Positions 59,501 to 64,000 of a DNA stretch of 64,000 nt are shown here, in pieces (the stretch's first letter is position 1; the number at the start of each line of letters is the position of its first letter). Where the stretch lies: positions 1 to 64,000 of the forward strand of contig CAJNOJ010000244.1 in the NCBI GenBank assembly GCA_905250025.1, written 5' to 3'. The notes below the pieces were generated by a model that worked only from the letters and a program-made list of their open reading frames with translations, did not search any database and was not told the origin of the DNA. The position numbers and the translations under genes are program-made. This DNA is from Adineta ricciae (lineage: Eukaryota; Rotifera; Eurotatoria; Adinetida; Adinetidae).

Positions 59501-61294
59501 TACCATACTCTACAGCGCATTCGGTGTACCATTAATGATGTTATTTGTGGCAAATATTGGCTCAACGATGGCGAAAATGTTTACGTTTGTATTCAGTCGC
59601 CTAACGACAATATTTTGTTGTCGATGGCGAAACAAAAAGCGGCGAAAAAGTTTCAGAATCCGAGTATCAACAAATCAAAGCGCAATTACTCTCGATGAGA
59701 AACCCATCCTCAAATCAAATATCAAACTACCAACATTGGAAACCAAACGTAAACAAAACCAGGAAAAGCAAACAATCTTTGAAACTGTATTCTTCGTATT
59801 TTAGCTACAGTCGACGATCAGCTATTAAAGTCTTCTTCTTCGATAAATATCGACTCGCCACCAACTCCTCCGACAAGCGAAACTCGAACTCCACCGTTGG
59901 ATCCGAAATTACTACCAGCAGATGTTCGTTTGAATCTGCTAACAGGCGTGCCAACAGAAATGACGAAATCGCATTCAGTGACATCATCAACAAATTCAGT
60001 CAGTAATCGACCAAAAGATGCACTCAGTCGAATTAATGACTTAATTAAACAAAGTTCCGTCCATGATAATGATGATCAAGCAGCTGACAATGTCATTCAC
60101 GATAACAAACGCTTGTCGTTACCATCAACCGATCAGCAAGTCGTAAATGAAGCTAACTCAATACAGTTCTATATCAACGAAACCGAAAAGTTGACAAATA
60201 ATTTAGAAAATTCCATTCATAGTTCAACATTGAATAAAACAGTACCTGAAAAGATTAATATTACTAATTTAGACGATATCGATGTTCAACAAGTAAGTCG
60301 GTTGCTAATGTATATTCTGGGTACAAACTATTCTCATCAATTAGCATTGTTTGCTCAGCACAGTTGAATAGTTTTCAGCCAAGAAAAACAATATATCCCA
60401 AAGACAAACTCGTAACATGTATTTATTTTATAGATTCCTACTCCCGATGTTACTTTGCCTTCGCCAGAAACAACAAATCCTAATGGATCGACAATAGCAG
60501 CCGAAAATGATATCCAGAAGTCAGCGGCAAAAAAGAAACTAAAACGTTCCAAATCTGAATTGACACATAATCGCAAAATACGTGTTCAATCGCCAAATAC
60601 TTCAGAGACGGCAGTTACCGATGATCGCGAGCCAGTTAAATCCTGTCGTCGACGATTTTTCTTACGTCGTTTGAAAAAACAATCAGCACTCGACGACGAC
60701 ATCCACAAAACAAGTTCATTAGAACAGATTTCAATTGGTATCTCCAATAAATCTGTTAGTAATCTACCACGAAAGTCTCAAAGTTTCAATGAAGGTCTAC
60801 GTTCATTATCTCCTCCGCCTGAATACGAAGAATCGGCTACGCTTGACATTACACCTTCGCCGACGGTCACATGGAAAGCCGACCACGACTTGCATTCAAC
60901 AAAACTTCCATTCGAGTATCCAACACATCAACAACTCGACGAAGAAGAAGAAGAGTTTTACGAAGATGAACAGATGAGTGTACCATTACTCGTCACAGTT
61001 TTTGTCATTCCGCTCTATTTAACTCTCGGCGCTATTTTATTCAATATTTGGGAAAAATGGGGTTTTCTGAATTCATTCTATTTTTGTTTTATCACATTAA
61101 CTACAATCGGTTTCGGAGATTTCGTGCCAGGCTCATCGTTAACAGTGTCAGCCGCTAAGGAAAAGCTGATTTCAGCAGCTCTCTACATTTTACTTGGTCT
61201 CGTACTGATCGCCATGTGTTTTAATTTAATGAAAGAACAGTTAAGCCAAAAAGTCAAGCAAGTCGCTGGTAAATGGGGTATATCAGAATTTTAA
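56599..61294 (+). CDS. Two-pore-domain (K2P) potassium channel with very long M2-M3 loop
   Basis: Exons 56599-56684, 58955-59409, 59458-59748, 59805-60292 and 60434-61294 total 2,181 nt (726 aa) with consistent phases. Exon 1 (MSASRYAVVRRLSRVLLLPL..) joins in frame to MHRRPAKGSS across a 2.27-kb intron; that first exon is inferred from the splice fit. M1 is FFVMIGYVALGGGLF. A long extracellular cap with N-glycosylation sites (NFT, NAT) follows. The first filter STIGYGH is assembled across a 48-nt intron, then M2 ATILYSAFGVPLMMLFV. About 395 cytoplasmic residues (charged, Ser-rich, KKKLKRSKSEL) precede M3 (LLVTVFVIPLYLTLGAILF), filter TLTTIGFGDF, M4 and a short tail ending GISEF. K2P channels set background K+ leak. 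The long loop with short tail resembles KCNK18/TRESK layout. Confidence 0.87.
56685..58954 (+). other. Long first intron of the K2P gene
   Basis: Donor GAACG|GTAAGC at 56685 and acceptor TTGTTTAG ending at 58954. At 2.27 kb it is the longest intron read in the window. Open frames inside are motif-free. A CT run lies near 58660-58675 and CG-rich CGCGCACTAAC near 58530. It could contain an alternative promoter, since the downstream exon begins with its own ATG. Confidence 0.5.
59410..59457 (+). other. 48-nt stop-free intron splitting the K2P selectivity filter
   Basis: GTACGT..TTCATTAG, 48 nt, in frame and without stops. Splicing turns ACA ATA G|GT TAC GGT into Thr-Ile-Gly-Tyr-Gly. Retention would put 16 residues (TLKGENIDLRLADSLG) between Gly and Tyr of the filter. 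Confidence 0.85.
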
Positions 61295-61485
61295 AACATA
61301 TTTCGTAACATTTTTATTATTATTCTTATTGTTCTTGTTGTTGTTGTTTTGTTTATTCGAGAAAATATATGCGCAATCTTTTCCTTTCTCTCGTCACATC
61401 TGTTTAGTAAATAAAACAAAACGAAATGATATCAACTAAAATAAAAAGATCCATGTCTTTTTCTCGCGTAAGATAGGAATCATCG

Positions 61486-62487
61486 TTAAGACGAAATACT
61501 AATTTTATCCAGAATCCATGGATAATAGCTGCTAACTCGAGCATAAACATCAGGATAATTTGTTTGATAACCACAATCAACTGTTCCGGACATAATACCG
61601 ACCTGTTGCCAATAAGTTTTACCATTGGGATGAGTGATCGAACGTATCAGTGGGCCACCACTATCACCGAAACATACTGATTTCGGTGGAAAACCGGCAC
61701 ACATTTGTCCTGGTCGATAACTACCATTAAAACTTACTAATGGCTGACATAAAGAATGTCTTTGCGGCACAAATTGTAAACGAACTTGTTGTAAAACACT
61801 TGGTCGTGTACGATTAGCACTTTCCATTGCGCCCCAACCTGTTGCAACAAGATTATCACCTTCAACCAATGGTTGACTACTAGTATCACTAGTTGCAAGA
61901 CAAATTAAATTCAAACGATCGTCTAAGACAACTGGTGTTTTCAAACGAATCACCGCCACATCATCGTTCAGCGTTGCATCATCATAACTCTCATGAACAT
62001 AGATACGTTCAGCCATATGTGCGACTTGTGGCGACCATGAACTAATATTGAATTCATGAACACGAGATAGAACACCAACATATCGAGGTGACCAACCGAA
62101 GACGCAATGAGCAGCAGTTAAAACATGTTGAGGAGTTATTAAACTTGCTCCACAATATGATAGAGGAATTCCTTGGCTACTAAAATCGACGAGTAATAAT
62201 TGCCATGGCCATGAATTTGGAACAGCTGCTTCACCATTAACAATTCTTGTCGTTATTTGCGGACTAATAGCAGGACAGCCACATTCGCATGGTTCGGCAA
62301 GAGATACTGTTGATAATTGATTTCCATTATTATTATTAGTCGGTTTACCAATTGTAAATACAAGTGCTATACTAGCTGTCAATGCTAATGCCAGAATCGT
62401 TGCGATAATTAGCACAACAATTGCTACATTCCTTGTCAGATTGCTTTTCACCGGTGGCGGATAGTTTGCTTCAGGTCCAACTTGCAT
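61486..62487 (-). CDS. Membrane-anchored (type II) trypsin-fold serine protease
   Basis: A 333-aa single-exon frame from Met at 62487. A short cytoplasmic N-terminus is followed by a transmembrane helix (VAIVVLIIATILALALTASI, about 25-45), a Cys-containing stem (CECGC) and the S1 domain. Zymogen cleavage site is TR|IVNGEAA. The triad is complete: His in VLTAAHC, Asp in LNDDVAVIRL, Ser in FGDSGGPL. Conserved ATGWG and CAGF are present. No LDL-receptor, SEA or SRCR domain is visible, so the stem is minimal compared with most TMPRSS proteins. By trypsin numbering the S1 pocket base is Ser (KSVCFGDSGG), with Asp in the 226-like place (YPDVYARV). That is neither classic trypsin nor classic chymotrypsin. 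Substrate unknown. Head-to-head with NOP58. Confidence 0.88.
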   Translation of the reverse strand: MQVGPEANYPPPVKSNLTRNVAIVVLIIATILALALTASIALVFTIGKPTNNNNGNQLSTVSLAEPCECGCPAISPQITTRIVNGEAAVPNSWPWQLLLVDFSSQGIPLSYCGASLITPQHVLTAAHCVFGWSPRYVGVLSRVHEFNISSWSPQVAHMAERIYVHESYDDATLNDDVAVIRLKTPVVLDDRLNLICLATSDTSSQPLVEGDNLVATGWGAMESANRTRPSVLQQVRLQFVPQRHSLCQPLVSFNGSYRPGQMCAGFPPKSVCFGDSGGPLIRSITHPNGKTYWQQVGIMSGTVDCGYQTNYPDVYARVSSYYPWILDKISISS

Positions 62488-63069
62488 TGTAGTTTGTCAG
62501 AATATAAAATGTACTGTTTCTTGTCTTTGTTCTACAAGGAGAACGTATAAATACCAGAATTAGAAATGAATTGCTACTGAATATCGTAAACTTCGAGATA
62601 ATCTCATTTTATGATATGTATTATTATGCTACACTCGAAACAACAGCACTTTTCGAGATTCGATAAGTGCATTATCTCGAGAAAATGTAAAATAATTGTT
62701 CGCTTTTTGTTATAGTTACAAAGATTAGGAAAGCCACACTATATACGTATGTATGCTCTTAAGATGAGCAATAAAATCCACAAAACGAAAATGCCGTTCT
62801 CTCGATTTTTGTTGTTGTTTCCAAATTCTCTAAGTAATCAGATGGGTTGATGTCGACCTTCTCTCCAGTGTGTTTCTCAACATTCGTCATCAGCAACATG
62901 CGATAGCGCCATCTATTTTCATCCAGTGGGCGATATAACGCTGCACGAAGATTGGTAAAACGATTGCTCGTATTGCGAAATAAACAACTCAACTTCAAAT
63001 AGAGACGACTTTGTGTGACTGTTCATCTTGAGTTGTCGATCTCTGGTTGATTAATTGACGTTTTGTATT
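62488..63069. promoter_or_regulatory. Divergent region between protease and NOP58, with an antisense coding-like frame
   Basis: About 580 bp between start codons on opposite strands. On minus, a 79-codon stop-free frame at 62759-62998 reads FRNTSNRFTNLRAALYRPLD.. and ..EKVDINPSDYLENLE. It has protein-like composition but no upstream ATG in frame; the first internal Met gives at most about 47 residues. It could be an exon of an unrecognised small gene or a relic. It is not called as a gene. Confidence 0.35.
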
Positions 63070-64000
63070 ATGCTCGTTTTATTTGAAACAGCAGCCGGCT
63101 ATGCCATATTCAAAGTATATCATCACTGTACATTTTTCGAACAAAGATTTACAATTTCCTTGTTTAGCTACTCGACGAAAAGAAATTGCAAGAAACAAAG
63201 ACTTTGTATCTGGATTTTGAATCGTTAGAGAAAGCTGCTAATGTGTACGATCATTTGTCCAAGTGACGATATTAATTTGAACGTTTTCTTTGTAGTTTGA
63301 AATTGACACACTTCGAGAAATTCGAAGATACAACACAAGCTCTCGCTGCAGCAACAGCTACTGTCGAAGGGAAAATTTCTAAGCCGTTGAAGAAGTTACT
63401 TAAACAAGTTGTTAATCCAGATGCTCAAGAGAAATTGCTTGTTGCTGATTCAGCACTTGCCAAAGCCATCAAAGTATCTACATCTATCTTTCGTATGAAT
63501 CAATTGTTTTCATACGTGTTCGTTAACAATATTTTCAGGAAAAATTCGGTTTCGACTGCATTTCTAATAGTTCAGTTCAAGATCTCATGCGTGTTATTCG
63601 TTCACAAGCGGATAGTCTCTTACAAATCGATGAAAAAGAATTAGCTGCCATGCGTATTGGTCTTGCACATAGGTAGCAAGCATTGGATTGAAAATCATTT
63701 GCTATGGCATATCTATTTTAGTTTATCACGGTATAAACTCAAGTTTACTCCAGATAAAGTGGACACAATGATCGTTCAAGCTATTTGTATGTATTTGTCT
63801 ATGTGTTTATCGAATACAAATAAATTTATTACCGTTTTACAGCATTACTGGATGATCTTGATAAAGAAACAAATAATTACATAATGCGATGTAAAGAATG
63901 GTATGGATGGCATTTTCCTGAACTGGCGAAGCTAGTGCAAGATAACATTGCTTTTTGTAAAACAGTGCAAAAAATCGGTAAGGAACGTCATATTCATCTT
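63070..64000 (+). CDS. NOP58: NOP58 box C/D snoRNP core protein, 5' part (runs off the window)
   Basis: Exons 63070-63114, 63168-63244, 63296 to about 63473, then about 63540 onward. The N-terminus [15 protein letters not shown] is the NOP58 signature. It continues [70 protein letters not shown] and [10 protein letters not shown]. After another intron come [19 protein letters not shown] and [16 protein letters not shown] followed by [19 protein letters not shown], then ..[11 protein letters not shown] at the window end. The exon-2 donor was placed at 63245 so that the junction reads NVLKL. NOP58 with NOP56, fibrillarin and SNU13 forms the snoRNP that 2'-O-methylates rRNA in the nucleolus. The Nop domain and Lys-rich tail lie beyond the window. 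Confidence 0.93.

Noticed and set aside
1-64000. CRISPR arrays, tRNA/rRNA genes, bacterial operons, recent horizontal transfer
   Set aside because: No regularly spaced repeats and no recognised tRNA or rRNA sequence. All called genes have animal-type exons or composition matching their neighbours.

Overview
The window reads as nuclear DNA of a small-genome invertebrate animal. It is AT-rich, and its genes are cut into many short exons by GT-AG introns, mostly about 45-80 bp. Most recognisable genes have clear animal orthologues (RAB27, CNC-bZIP, SLC4A11, synaptotagmin, p66/GATAD2, RUBCN, K2P channel, NOP58). Intron size, base composition and C/T-rich acceptor tracts a few bases before start codons fit a bdelloid rotifer (Adineta/Rotaria type). 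That assignment is inference, since no species marker is visible. Exons were joined by eye from splice signals and family similarity.

Layout. 1-2019: no supported gene, perhaps a 5'-UTR exon. 2020-9.3 kb: a small accessory cluster with two related two-Ig-domain proteins facing each other (+ at 2020-3608, - at 7902-8827). They bracket two nearly identical tandem copies of an unrecognised 216-aa gene. 9.3-12.6 kb is mostly empty. 12.6-19.5 kb (- strand): Aurora-family kinase, a membrane-anchored C2 protein and CDK20. MRPL13 (+) starts about 300 bp from CDK20 and is followed by a CNC-type bZIP factor. 24.1-28.6 kb (-, perhaps from 29.8 kb): an SLC4A11-like transporter. 31.1-32.0 kb (+): RAB27. 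32.1-47.4 kb (all -): HAUS7-like protein, TMUB, p66/GATAD2 (NuRD), a synaptotagmin and DCP2. 48.0-55.9 kb (+): Rubicon-like gene with an antisense neuropeptide-type precursor inside one intron. 56.6-61.3 kb (+): a two-pore-domain K+ channel. 61.5-62.5 kb (-): a membrane-anchored serine protease. 63.07 kb to the end (+): NOP58, cut by the window edge.

The genes do not form one pathway. The order is that of an ordinary gene-dense animal chromosome arm, with housekeeping genes (DCP2, NOP58, MRPL13) next to cell-cycle/cilia (Aurora, CDK20, HAUS7), secretion (RAB27, synaptotagmin, C2 protein) and stress-response (CNC-bZIP, Rubicon) genes. The most unusual items are the nested amidated-peptide precursor, two in-frame stop-free introns (48 and 51 nt) that fall exactly in functional cores (K2P selectivity filter, synaptotagmin C2B loop 1), a KEAP1-type ETGE motif formed only by splicing in the CNC factor, the tandem 216-aa pair, and an S1 protease with a Ser189/Asp226-type pocket. 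No mobile element, tRNA, rRNA or CRISPR array was recognised.
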